A stretch of DNA of 64,000 nucleotides from the NCBI RefSeq assembly GCF_028009165.1, contig NC_079244.1, positions 1,488,001-1,552,000 on the forward strand, given 5' to 3'. Positions 10,270-20,192 of this stretch are shown piece by piece. A program made the position numbers and the translations under genes. The notes beneath the pieces are model-generated. The model was not told the origin of the DNA, did not search any database, and saw only the letters and a program-made list of their open reading frames with translations. How positions within the stretch are numbered: the stretch's first letter is position 1; the number at the start of each line of letters is the position of its first letter. This DNA comes from Akanthomyces muscarius. Lineage: Eukaryota; Ascomycota; Sordariomycetes; Hypocreales; Cordycipitaceae.

Positions 10270-11899
10270 TTACAGAAACCATCTAAACTCGTCTGTGCTG
10301 AGGCCGTCCCGCAGCCGGTGCGTGGGCACATCACGAGCGTCAATCTTCCTGCCCGCTCGGCGGTTGCGTCGGGCATTGTCAAACATCATGTACGCACCGA
10401 GGCACGCGGTAATGGTCGCGCCGGCGGCACCGAAAGACGCGGCCGTGATCAGCGCGGGCTTGTACTTGGGCGCGTCCTTTTGCTGGAAGATGTTGCTCGC
10501 CACGAGACCCATGACGTTGGCAAGCGGCACGCCGACAGAGGTCAGCGTGACGCGGCGGCCTTCATGTGCGATGTTGTTATTATACCAGGTCGACAGGAGC
10601 ACCGAGGGGGCCGATGTTCCCCAGCACATCATGAATGTGGCAAAGTAAGCGACGTGCAGTTGCTTCTCGACGTCGTCAATGGCGGCATAGATGATGAAGC
10701 CGGTAAAGGTAAAGACGTAGCCGAGGATAATGAATGGGAACCGCAAGCGCGTCCAGTCAGAGGCGAATGCGAGTAACAGCAGCATGACAGCGCCGGTGAC
10801 GTTGGGGGCCACGGTGTAGAGATTGGTCTTGATCGTGCCGAGCTGAAGACGCTGGATAATCTGGGGCAGGAACAGGGAAACGGACTGCAGCGGCACACCC
10901 AGGCAGATTTCAATGCCGAGGAAAGCGTATGTCGAGGGGTATTTGAAAATCTTGATGGCATCCTTGAAGTTGAACTTTTCGTCAACAACGGAGGAAGAAT
11001 CGACCTGGATACGGTGGAAAGCAAGATCCTTCTCCTCTTTGCTCAGAAACTTGGCCTCGCTTGCGCTCCTGGGCAGATACCAAAAGGCAAAGAAGGAGAA
11101 GAGCACCGTGATGCCACCTTCGATAATGAAGAGATAGCGCCAGACGAGAATCTTGCTGTCCTTGATGTGGAAGACGGCAAAGGCCAGCAGACCGCTAAAG
11201 GCGTTGGCAATGTTGGAGGCGGCATAAAAGATGGCCAGGCGTCTGGCCAGCTCGCCACGGCGGTAGAATGTGGTGAGGTAGTAAATGACGGTGGGGAAGA
11301 AAGCAGCCTCGGCCATTCCAAGAAACCAGCGAAGGGCAAAGATGCCGCCAAAGTTTTGAGCGGCTGCTGTGAGAAGTGTCATGGAGCCAAACGTAAACAT
11401 CATGATGGGGAGAGCGCGGGCCGGACCGTATTTTTTGCCGAGCATAGCCAGAGGAGGAGCAAAGATGACGTAGGGAACGAAGAAGATGGAGACGATGAGG
11501 TTGTACTGGCCGTCTTTGAAGTGAAGGTCTGAGGGAAACCTGAGTTAGTAAGATTCCAGGTAGGGAGTTTGGGTTCTGTGTGCGTACCTTTGCTGAGGCC
11601 TTTGGTTTGGGCGTTACCAATGTTGCCTTTGTCGAGAGCATTGAACAGGTCTAGGAGCACAGTATTAGCAGACGGTCGATGCATGGAGCGATACGCAACT
11701 TACACATGACTGCAAGAACAGGCAGGATGCGAAAGTCAAACTTCAAAGCCAAGCTCTTTTCGGCAGCGTGGTCGATGACTCGGACAATGTCTTCGTTTGA
11801 AGCAAGGTCCTTTGGATCATTATCATGGGAAAGCGTCGTGTGAGCCATGTAGTCTTTGCTGTTGGACGCTTCCACGTCTGGATTCTGCTGTGATGCCAT
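10270..11899 (-). CDS. MFS permease, Dal5/allantoate (anion:cation symporter) family
   Basis: Three exons (11899..11704, 11650..11588, 11528..10270) give 505 aa. The N-terminal cytosolic segment is followed by the family signature over the splice joins, VMYLFNALDKGNIGNA, and by WFLGMAEAAFFPTVIYYLTTFYRRGELARR, the conserved MFS loop of Dal5-type carriers. About 12 membrane segments are visible; the central loop includes YLPRSASEAKFLSKEEK. Relatives carry allantoate, nicotinate, pantothenate or other organic acids. Its position beside RidA, a DHDPS-type aldolase and a D-amino-acid dehydratase suggests it imports an amino-acid-derived acid (inference). In intron 2 an earlier AG is skipped in favour of CCCTCAG at 11529 to keep the frame. 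Confidence 0.92.
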
Positions 11900-13714
11900 G
11901 GTGGCTACGCAGTGAGCAGGCGCTGCTGGAAGATGAGGTTGTCTAGGTTTGGCTGAAGACCTGTTGCGATCGTCGGCAATTGATGCGCTGATTTAGGGTT
12001 CTTATAAAATGTACCCGGCGCAGCGGTTAATTGTGGTCGAGATAAGGGAAGCTGATAGGCAATTGGCATAAAAGCCACGGAAACAGGGCTCGCAGCTGCA
12101 ACCGCGAGATAAGGGACCACTTGTTCTGGACAAGGTCGCAATGGAGGTCCGTGGTCGGTCAGTCGTCAGTTTATGGTATTGAGCAACGGGGAGAAGAAGA
12201 GGCGAGTGTGCTCAACCACGGGCGAGGCGACCGGGCAGCTATTAACAAGACGGCGGCGATGCGCTAAAAAAAGGCTGGCCTAGGGCGGAAGGTTACAGTA
12301 GGAGTAGTGGCAGAAGCAGTGGCTGCTTTTCACGCGATGGAACGAGCGTGGCCGGCTGGCTGCTTTTAATGTCGTATTCCGCACCCAGTGACGCTCCGGA
12401 AGAGCAATGCCGAATTGAAAGGGTGTGACGGAACGAGGCATGGGGGGTTGTTGGCAGGCGCAGCATCTAGCCCATGCTGGACCAAGGGAGGCGGTCGACA
12501 AGCGAGAGAGTGTGTGAATGTTGGGGTTAACTAGCGACCGCCACGATAAGCATCCCCGCGAGTTGAGTTTAGAATTAGGTGTGGTTGATAATCTAGAGGG
12601 GGCGCTGCTGGCGCGGCGCACAGCGTCCTTGGATTGGACGAGCGAGGGCCCGGTCGTCGGAGTTGGGAGACGAGGAGATACTGAGTAGATTCGAGAACTG
12701 GAGCGGTGGAACCGATGACGAACGGGCATTGACCGAGCAGCCAGCCCAGCACTGCCAAATATTTTAGCAGATAATTCAGGACATTTAGAGATCGCTCCTG
12801 CTTCGACCCCAGATATTCCCCAGAAAACAGTCGTAAATCATGGTCGCCGCGGGATTCATTTCTGGAGCCGCCAGCGGGTTCCATTTCCATGTGTCCGCAG
12901 TTTGCTGCAAAGTCGGCACTTGTCTGTGTTTGTTTCCTAATCCAGCCTCGCCCCTGCCCACCTGGTCCGGGGGTTCCAATGACGGGGAAATTGGCTGCAT
13001 CATGCATGGTCTTTCGCTTTCGAGGTTGGCAGCCACGGCAGCCTGGCGCGCCCGTCTTCTCCACTGGTTGGTGCTGATGTGGGTGGTGATGGCGCTGCGT
13101 GGAAGCCTGCATGGGGGCGTAGGCATGGGGGTGTAGGCATGGGGGGTGTTGGGGGTCACTGATATGGCTTGTACGGAGTAGTTGAATGGGGGTCATGCAG
13201 AAGGTCGTTACAGCTGCAGCGTCGGGCGAGTGGCTTGTTTTGCAATGCCATTGTTCGATGATGGTGGTGGTGGTGGTGGTGATGCAAGTAGGACATGCTT
13301 GCTCTGTGTTTGCAGTTTGAGAGAATGTCTTATTCCCAGGAATTTCCAGCTCGCGATGGTGTCCCCGGTAAGATGCCATCTTGGCCTCAGCTACAGCGGG
13401 TGTTTCTTGTCTTTCAAGGCACTTTGGCGGCCCTGGTGCGGGGTAGCCACCACTAAATGCGCTGTAAGGGACTGTAGCTCACCCACTGGCCGACCACTGG
13501 ACCACTGACTGGACTGGCCCAGCAAGCTCCATCCAGGTGCGGGGGTAAGGAGGGGGAGCTCAAGGTGGGATGCCAGCTCGACAAGAAAAAGTTATTTGCT
13601 CGCGCCCTGCCAAAGACATTTTCATCTTCTTCCATTCTCTCCATTCCCTCATCTTCAACGTGTTCACAACTTCCTCAACCCTTCTCTCCCAACATCACAA
13701 CCACATCCCTCACA
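11900..13714. other. long intergenic region, 1.8 kb
   Basis: Separates the divergent permease and RidA genes. Open frames here have biased, low-complexity composition and no recognisable domain, and I judge them to be chance. The region is rich in C/G runs (CCCC, GGGG), includes a 14-bp tandem G-rich repeat at 13109-13157, and ends in the pyrimidine-rich 5' leader of the RidA gene. Confidence 0.5.
13109..13157 (+). repeat. G-rich 14-bp tandem repeat, possible G-quadruplex
   Basis: Three near copies of GCATGGGGG(C/T)GTAG followed by GTTGGGGG. This leaves four runs of five or six G with loops of about 9, 9 and 4 bases, which meets the usual pattern for a quadruplex-forming strand. Confidence 0.6.
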
Positions 13715-14216
13715 ATGGCATCGACCAAGGAAGCTGTCCTCACCGACAAGGCCCCCAAGCCCCTCCCCGGCATCTACAGCCAGGCCATCAAGGCCAACGG
13801 CATGGTCTTTGTCTCGGGCGCCGTCCCCATGGACCCCGAGACCATGCAGCTGATTCCCGGCGACATTCAGGCTCACACTGCAAGTTCACTGTCCCGAGAC
13901 CAGAAGGCGTCAATCTAGCTAACACAACCCGACAGCACCAATGCATCAAGAACCTCAAGGCCATCCTCGAGGCCGCCGGCACCACCCTCGAAAAGGTTGT
14001 CAAGGTCAACGTCTTCCTCTCCAGCATGGACGACTTTGCCAAGATGAACGAGATCTACATGACCTACTGGGGCGACGTCAAGCCCTGCCGCACGTAAGCT
14101 GAGCTCCTGCCATTGACTACTATAAAAGACCTGCTAATGATGCCCGCAGCTGCGTTGCCGTCAAGACGCTGCCCCTCAACACGGATGTTGAGATTGAGTG
14201 CACTGCGGTCCTGTAA
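13715..14216 (+). CDS. RidA/YjgF family 2-iminobutanoate/2-iminopropanoate deaminase
   Basis: Three exons (13715..13879, 13936..14093, 14150..14216) give 129 aa, the usual length of the trimeric RidA family. The protein has the N-terminal [20 protein letters not shown] strand region and the C-terminal [20 protein letters not shown]. This includes the conserved Arg107, which binds the imine carboxylate, and the acidic pair near 122-124. RidA hydrolyses reactive enamines/imines such as 2-aminoacrylate, released by PLP dehydratases, to keto acids and ammonia. No presequence is seen, so it is probably cytosolic. Intron 1 must use a GC donor (ACT|GCAAGT) to join IQAHT to HQCIKNL. A DSD1-type dehydratase lies 2.8 kb downstream, a plausible source of substrate. 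Confidence 0.95.
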
Positions 14217-14559
14217 AATATGAGACAGCATAATCAAAATAAGCTGAGGATTCAAAAGTAAAAGGTTAGAATAGCCACGAACGTGGTCTGAATATATTTT
14301 GATAGACACTATCAGCATAAAGCACGTGCGAAGAAGCAGTACTGGCTAGTCTTCTATGCCTAGCAGTGTCAATGCAAACGTTTGTTTATGTCAAAGAACT
14401 AAACACGGTCGACAGACCTCTATGTATATTCATCGTGTTTCTTCTACCGAACCATCTCTAATGTTTGTGAATGCTCCCCAACCTCGGGAATCTTATGAGC
14501 TCACGAGGACTGTAACAATGAGTGCAACTCAAAAGGCAAACACCATAAAAACAAAATCA
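14217..14559. other. intergenic between convergent genes, 343 bp
   Basis: AT-rich 3' flanks of the RidA and aldolase genes. Nothing else was recognised. Confidence 0.4.
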
Positions 14560-15549
14560 TTAAGCCTTATCTTGCAGCGAATTCTCCAGCTCCATCAGCT
14601 CCTTGAGCCCGTCCACAATCTTCTTGGCCTTGACGCCATCCGGGCGGGGCAGAGGCCGGCGCGAGAAGCCGCCGTAGCCAGCATACTCGTTGAGAGCCAC
14701 CTTGACGCCGACTACACCCGTCTGGATGGCCGTCCAGTCGCCACGGCCGACAATTGCCTGCAGCCGCACCGCCTCGGGGCTCAGCACGCCCTCATTCTCC
14801 GCGACATCAAAAACGCGCACGCACGCGCGGGGCGCGACATTACCCAGCCCGCCAATGACACCGGCGCCGCCGGCCGCCACCGCCGGCAGCGTGAAATCCG
14901 CCGAGCCGGAAAAGCACAGAAAATCGTCGCCGGCCGCTTTCGTCGCGGCGGCCACGCGACCCAGCTTGCCCGTGTTGCCGCAGGTAAACTTGCAGCCGGC
15001 AATATTGGGGTGCTTGGCGAGCGCGGTCAGCGTGTCCGAGTCAAGGTCGACGCCGGGCGTTGCGCCGGGGTAGTTGTAGATGAGGACCGGGATGGGGCTG
15101 GCGTCGGCGACAGCCATGAAGAACTCAAGCACCGTGGACGCGCCGTCAAAGAGGCCGCCGTAGTAGCTCGGCGGCAGGACGAGCGCGTAGTCGCCGCCGG
15201 CGGTCGCGGCGTCGGTGCACAGCCGTACGGCCTCGAATGTCGACTGGGCGCCGCAACCGACAATGAGCGGCATGCGCGTGAAGCCCGCGGCGTCGAGGGC
15301 CTGCCGGGTTGTCTGCGTCACGGCGTTGCGCTCCGCGTGCAGCAGATGGACGGCCTCGCCGTTGGAGCCCTGAACCGCGATGCCCGCGACGCCCGCTTTG
15401 GCCAGGCGCACCGCGTGCCGGCCCGTCGTCTTGGGGTCGAGCTCCTCCGTGTCGGGCTGGAAGAAGGCGACAGTGGGCACGTAGATGCCACGGGTCAGCG
15501 GGCGGGCGCTGCCGCCGTTGCCGTTGGTGGAAAATGCCGAGGGCGACAT
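14560..15549 (-). CDS. DHDPS/N-acetylneuraminate lyase family class I aldolase
   Basis: 329 aa, no intron, from the first ATG at 15549; the frame stays open to about 15717 but without an ATG. Family features: GSNGEAVHLLHAER in place of the bacterial GTTGE loop, Tyr158 in LIYNYP, the Schiff-base lysine Lys187 in IAGCKFTCGNTGKL, and the closing GGLGNVAPR. It should form a lysine imine with a 2-keto acid and cleave or dehydrate it. Fungal relatives include 2-keto-3-deoxy-sugar-acid aldolases, 4-hydroxy-2-oxoglutarate aldolases and lyases of unknown substrate. Fungi make lysine by the aminoadipate route, so a biosynthetic dihydrodipicolinate role is unlikely. Its place between RidA and a D-amino-acid dehydratase favours keto-acid catabolism (inference). 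Confidence 0.92.
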   Translation of the reverse strand: MSPSAFSTNGNGGSARPLTRGIYVPTVAFFQPDTEELDPKTTGRHAVRLAKAGVAGIAVQGSNGEAVHLLHAERNAVTQTTRQALDAAGFTRMPLIVGCGAQSTFEAVRLCTDAATAGGDYALVLPPSYYGGLFDGASTVLEFFMAVADASPIPVLIYNYPGATPGVDLDSDTLTALAKHPNIAGCKFTCGNTGKLGRVAAATKAAGDDFLCFSGSADFTLPAVAAGGAGVIGGLGNVAPRACVRVFDVAENEGVLSPEAVRLQAIVGRGDWTAIQTGVVGVKVALNEYAGYGGFSRRPLPRPDGVKAKKIVDGLKELMELENSLQDKA

Positions 15550-17030
15550 TTGTGTAACCGGTTGTATGTGTTTTCGAGGTTCGATTGGAGTGGGCGCCGA
15601 TGGAGTGCTATTCGCGATTGCCGGGATGAGGTTGTGTAACGGGCAACGAAGTCTTACAATTGAAAGCGACAAGGAGGTATCACTAAAAGTTGAAATCAGC
15701 CTACCATGCAAGGACAAAGGAAGAGAAAGGTATTATCTAGAGAAGGACGTGGGGAGAGAGTGGGAAAGGCTGTCCACGTACTTGCCAAACTAGTTGAACT
15801 AAAACCACCTGAACTCCGAGGTGGTGGTGTGTTCTGTCCCAGTAGCCCCCGTTTCGTCCCGCCCAAGACTAAAGGAAATCGACAATAGGATCCCCATCTA
15901 ATATTTGACCCCGCCCCAGTTGTCTCTTCGCTTCGCCCCCTCACAATTGTGTCTTGGACTAAACAGCTGTTGGGGGCGGCCACGTCCGGCCCCCGGTCAC
16001 TTTATCCCACTTACAGCGTGTTGGCGCTGCCATTCCCGCCATTGCGATCAACGCTACAGGTGAAAGCAACAGCGATTGAAGGCCATTCACACTTGACTCG
16101 AAAAGTTGTGCTCCGCGGGGGGCAGCATCGGAAGCGGCACGAGTCCACTGCCTTCCCGCCCGTGTCTCGAATCTTCTTGCCAATCTCACCCCCCGCAACT
16201 GGTTGCTCACTAGTCAGGCCCTCGACCCCCACGCCCGCCCCAGTTGGGGTCGCAGGGAGCTTTTCAGATTGTCTGATTATGACATATGGATATGACTAGC
16301 GGTGCGTGGAGGGCAGTTGAGGGGAGGACCATGCCAAGTACTAGTTACAGGGTACATCTTGGGAACAGCCAAAATGCCTTTGAAGTTCTGCATGTCCATG
16401 TGTGAGAAAGCACCCATGTCGAACAATATACACAGAACAGTGACCGTCGGTAAGATGGAGCGAGACGATGAGGGGGTCAAGTCTTTCAGCTATTACAAGG
16501 AATAGCGCCACCCTCCCACCCAGCCTTTCGGTCGGGGTCTAACTTATTACTCAGTAACTAAACGCTCAGGCTAGCAGGGGCTTAAGAACACCAGCCTGGC
16601 GATGGGTGGAGAGACGCACCAAACATTGTCAGATCTGCTCACATGTTTCTAGTGCATGCAGGCAAAGACGCGACGTAACGTTTCGGCACATCCTGGGAAG
16701 ACATGATGACATGGGCCGTCCTGAAAGTGATTGGGTCGATCACACCTCAGTTATTCGACGGCATCATCTTTCACGTTGTGCATTCCCAATTATGCTTGCT
16801 ATTCAAAATCAACTCCTTCCCCGCGGTGGCGCACTCCAGGCCCTGTATCACGGGCTGTCACTCCTTGACCCCCATCATCCTTGCACCCCCAACGTTCGTG
16901 GGGGACGACTAATCCATTGGTTCAACATCACCAGGCGACACGACGACGTGGCTTCCGGAATGACTGCCAAAAACAACGCGCTCTTTTCTAACGTCTATCA
17001 AGTCTATTATTTTCCGCGCCGTTGGCCGCC
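15550..17030. other. intergenic, 1.5 kb
   Basis: Promoter side of the aldolase and 3' side of the dehydratase. Several open frames of 60-220 codons lie here or overlap the dehydratase in antisense, but none has a domain or a fungal-type exon pattern, so I call none. CCCC/GGGG runs are frequent. Confidence 0.4.
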
Positions 17031-18583
17031 CTACCAGCCCCGCGCCTTTGTCCAGATGTCCACAATCTCATCCTCCTTACCGGGCTGGTCCTCATCCACC
17101 ACAAAGTACCAGCCAAAGTGGCTGCTCGTGATGCACGCGTGGTTGGGCCACAACTTCACCTTTTGGCCAACCTCCACCATGTCCGACGGCGGTCCGGCCG
17201 AGGCCGCCTTGCGCTTGCCCCTTGCCCACGTCAGGATGCCGTGCTCCTGCGAGAAGCGGCCCACCGTCCACCCCTCGTAGTCCTCCACGTCGCACGCAGG
17301 CAGCGACGCGCCCGCCCGTCCCCACGGCGTCAACATGGCCATGCCGTCGTAGGCCTTGCAGAATTCGCGGCCCAATGCCAGCCCGCCCGCGCCGATGAGG
17401 GCTTCGGGTGTGCCGCCCTCGCCGCGCCCGGGGTACGTGCTGTGGACTTCGGCGAGTATCGACAGAGCAAGGTCGCCCCAGGACAAGCGCGATGCGGACA
17501 TGCTGTGCGCCGCGAGCTGCTGCAGATCCAGCGTGGGATAGACACCAGCATGGATTTCCACAACGTGGCCGCTGCTCTTGACCGTATCAAAGAGAGCAGC
17601 CAAGCTCTGTACCTCAGTCTGCAGCTCTGGCGCAGACGAAGCCTGCGCATCGTCGTGGCTCAAAAGATTTTGAACAGACAGGGCTGTTGGTGACGCGCCG
17701 CCCGAGAGAATGAGTGCCGGCAAGTTCGAGGCGCCCTTCTCAGCTTCACGCTTTTTAATTCTGTCCGCGCCAAGCTTCATAGCGCTAATTTCTGCGCTCA
17801 TCATCTTGATGGCTGCTGCACGGCTGTCACCACCGTAGGACTGGCCGGCGTGGGAATACAGGCCAGAGAGGATGATGTCGCCCTTGCGGTGCGCAGCCAG
17901 GGCTGCATCAGCAATCTCGAGGAAGCGGTCACTGTCAGCGACAACGCCGGCTCGTTTGCCGCCCATGTCAATTTTGATGGAGGCACGAGGTGCGATGCCG
18001 CTCGCTTGTCGTAGCTTAGCGGCAACAGCCAGCTGTGCAGGGTCATCGAGGAGAATCGAGACTGAGCCGTCGCCTAGGGCGCTGGCAAGGGCAGAAAGAC
18101 GGTCGACGGCGTTGGCGGTGATGGGCAGACCGTAGAGAACCTGCGTTGGTCATAAATTAGCGACTGCTCCCCAGTTCGGTTTCTTTTTTTGGGCAACATA
18201 CATTGACTTGCCGACCTTGCGATTTGTACTCCTTCAGGGCTTGCAACAAGAACTCTCCCTCAGCCAAAGTGGAAATGACAAGGTTCACTGGGAATGAAGC
18301 ATCATCGCCGACCTGCAGGCGGGTGATTTCCACCGTCTAAGGGAATTTAGCCTAGATTCGCGCGCTGGTGCTGGTAAGCTTGACATACCTTGTGTGTCTT
18401 GATGTGTGCTCGCCAGCCCAGATTGAGGCTCTTGCAAGCTTCCAGCATGCGGCCGCAGTTTCGGCGCACCGCAGCGACGTTGATAATGGCCGCAGGCGTA
18501 GGCACATTGTGAATCGACTTGCCAACGTACTCGGCGACAAGCGCCTCTCGGGGCGAGGCAGGGTAGTAGGTCAGCGAAGACAT
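17031..18583 (-). CDS. DSD1: D-serine / D-threo-3-hydroxyaspartate dehydratase (PLP, Zn)
   Basis: Three exons (18583..18389, 18336..18202, 18140..17031) give 479 aa. The N-terminal alanine-racemase-type barrel has the PLP lysine in RAHIKTHK (about Lys62); the splice to TVEITRLQV falls right after it. The mid-region has IKIDMGGKRAGV and GLYSHAGQSYGG. The C-terminal domain carries LWPNHACITSS: His444 and Cys446 match the zinc ligands of eukaryotic D-serine dehydratases. D-threonine aldolases of the same fold have Asp instead of this Cys, so a dehydratase is favoured. It would convert D-serine or D-threo-3-hydroxyaspartate to an enamine that becomes pyruvate or oxaloacetate plus ammonia. A TATAAAT lies about 75 bp upstream of the start. 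Confidence 0.93.
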
Positions 18584-19472
18584 TTCTTGACTGTGTTTAG
18601 AGGCAGACAGCAAGACAATTGATCGATGAAGGAGAGTTGAGGCGTTTCTCAATGCGTGATTTATACACTGTGTACCGAGTTGGTGTGACGCAGTAAAAAA
18701 ACAAGGCGTTGAGTAGGAGACAGGTTAGGAAACCCCCACAGACTCTAGTCAATACACGGTTTCCCCCTCGTTGCTGCCCCTCCAAAGACTGCCCCTCACT
18801 ACGCCCGACCGGGCGTCGCGCCCTCTGAGCCAAATCCAAAGCGGAATATGCGGCATCACGGGGTCCCTCAACTCTATCGCAACTGGATAATCGCCAGCAG
18901 CCCACTGGAGCTGACCCCGTCTTCAGCGCTTGGCCAATATTAGCCTCGAGGGCCTTTCTACAGTAGTCTCACTCAGCCGCGATTCTGATTCCTATATATG
19001 AGATTTGTCTACTATACTGATGTCAATAACAGATGAAAACAGTTCTAATTAACTTACAATTATAATTAAATAGTTGTCGATCAATGTGGTTATTAGTAAT
19101 ACAATTTAATCAATTACTTTATTTATTTTAGTTATTTTAGTTATTTTCCATCTCTCATTATACATCGGCAGGATGCCGTTCGTCTGTGAACAAAGGAGTC
19201 TTTCAGCTCGGGAATCATGATGACCGATGTTGAGCATATGCTTGGCACTGCCAGTGGTGTTTGGCCGTCGTCTGATTCATGCTCTCGCCGAGTGTCATGT
19301 TGCCCCGTTCCCAATTCTTCATCTCAATTGCCATGGGCGAATCAATCGCAACGCCGCCAATATCCCCTTGTTGATCTCTGTGCTACCGAGGCAGCCCATC
19401 GTCAGCCGCGCAATCTCCCTGCAATCAGCGCTCTTCGCTCGGGGCATGACGAACTGTATCAGGTATATAATC
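18584..19472. other. intergenic with short AT-rich patch
   Basis: After the dehydratase promoter, bases about 18990-19165 are strongly AT-rich with TTATTTTAG-type short repeats and no open frame. This may be a small remnant of a mutated repeat. The stretch to 19472 is the 3' flank of the HsbA-like gene; open frames on the opposite strand are antisense shadows. Confidence 0.4.
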
Positions 19473-20009
19473 TCATTTTGAGGCAAGTTGCTCTTCAAAC
19501 GATTTTAGAGCGTTTTCGAAATACTGTTTCGCTTTTTCTTGAAGTCCTAGTAGCTGGGGCCTGGCAGCGGGCGATGACCCATCTACGCCTGCCTGAATCA
19601 TCCGATCGGTAGAAACCTCGAATGATTTTAAAATCCCATACATAATTGGAACTCCCATAGGCACTTTGCGAAATTTTCCTGCTGAACTCGCAACAGTCGT
19701 CATGGCGTGCCCGAGTGAGTCCAAGGCAGCCTGACCATCCTTGAGAATGGGCCCGTCCATTTGTTCAGTCCGGGCGCCTAGCGTCTGAAAACTTGTCTTT
19801 GTATTCCGAATTCGAGTTTGAAGAGCTTCTGCTTGAACAGCAATGGGTATGAGACCAAGAGCGCCTCCGCCCCAGTTACTGAGAGTGCTGTCCATACCCT
19901 CCACGGCTGATCGAAGGTCCTGAAGAGGAGTGGTGCCGAACAGGCCGGCTTGTGCCTGACCCAGCAGGATATAGATTGTGATTAATAGTGCGTGGAACTT
20001 CATAGTCAT
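19473..20009 (-). CDS. secreted HsbA-like (hydrophobic surface binding protein) family
   Basis: 178 aa from the ATG at 20009; the second ATG two codons on (20003) has the better context. The N-terminus MKFHALLITIYILLGQAQAG is a signal peptide. The mature part is all-helical, Cys-free and amphipathic, with SAVEGMDSTLSNWGGGALGL at the start, MDGPILKDGQAALDSLG in the middle, and KVPMGVPIMYGILKSFEVST before a final helix. This repeats the layout of the HsbA family, secreted or wall-bound proteins that bind hydrophobic surfaces and can recruit lytic enzymes. The match is by pattern and is only moderate. The gene stands at the edge of the repeat-rich island, a common setting for lineage-specific secreted proteins. 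Confidence 0.65.
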   Translation of the reverse strand: MTMKFHALLITIYILLGQAQAGLFGTTPLQDLRSAVEGMDSTLSNWGGGALGLIPIAVQAEALQTRIRNTKTSFQTLGARTEQMDGPILKDGQAALDSLGHAMTTVASSAGKFRKVPMGVPIMYGILKSFEVSTDRMIQAGVDGSSPAARPQLLGLQEKAKQYFENALKSFEEQLASK

Positions 20010-20192
20010 TGATAAGAGCTCTGTCTTGATGGGAGTTGCGTCGCTTCTTCTCCGTGGCGTAATGCGAAATAGAGTTGTATAGTATAAGATGAGATCAAGG
20101 CAGCAGTAATGGGCGGACGTGACCATAACCTAATACTGGGTAGCTAGACCGACGCGTCAATCCAGTACAGGGCTTACAAACTTATACCAATT

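Noticed and set aside
12531..13379. A 282-codon reverse frame in the gap before RidA
   Set aside because: Low-complexity His/Thr/Pro composition, a non-ATG-like context, no domain and no intron pattern. It looks like chance in a G/C-rich promoter region.
14356..15639. A long forward frame of 427 codons
   Set aside because: It is the antisense of the DHDPS-type aldolase, whose conserved motifs are all on the other strand.
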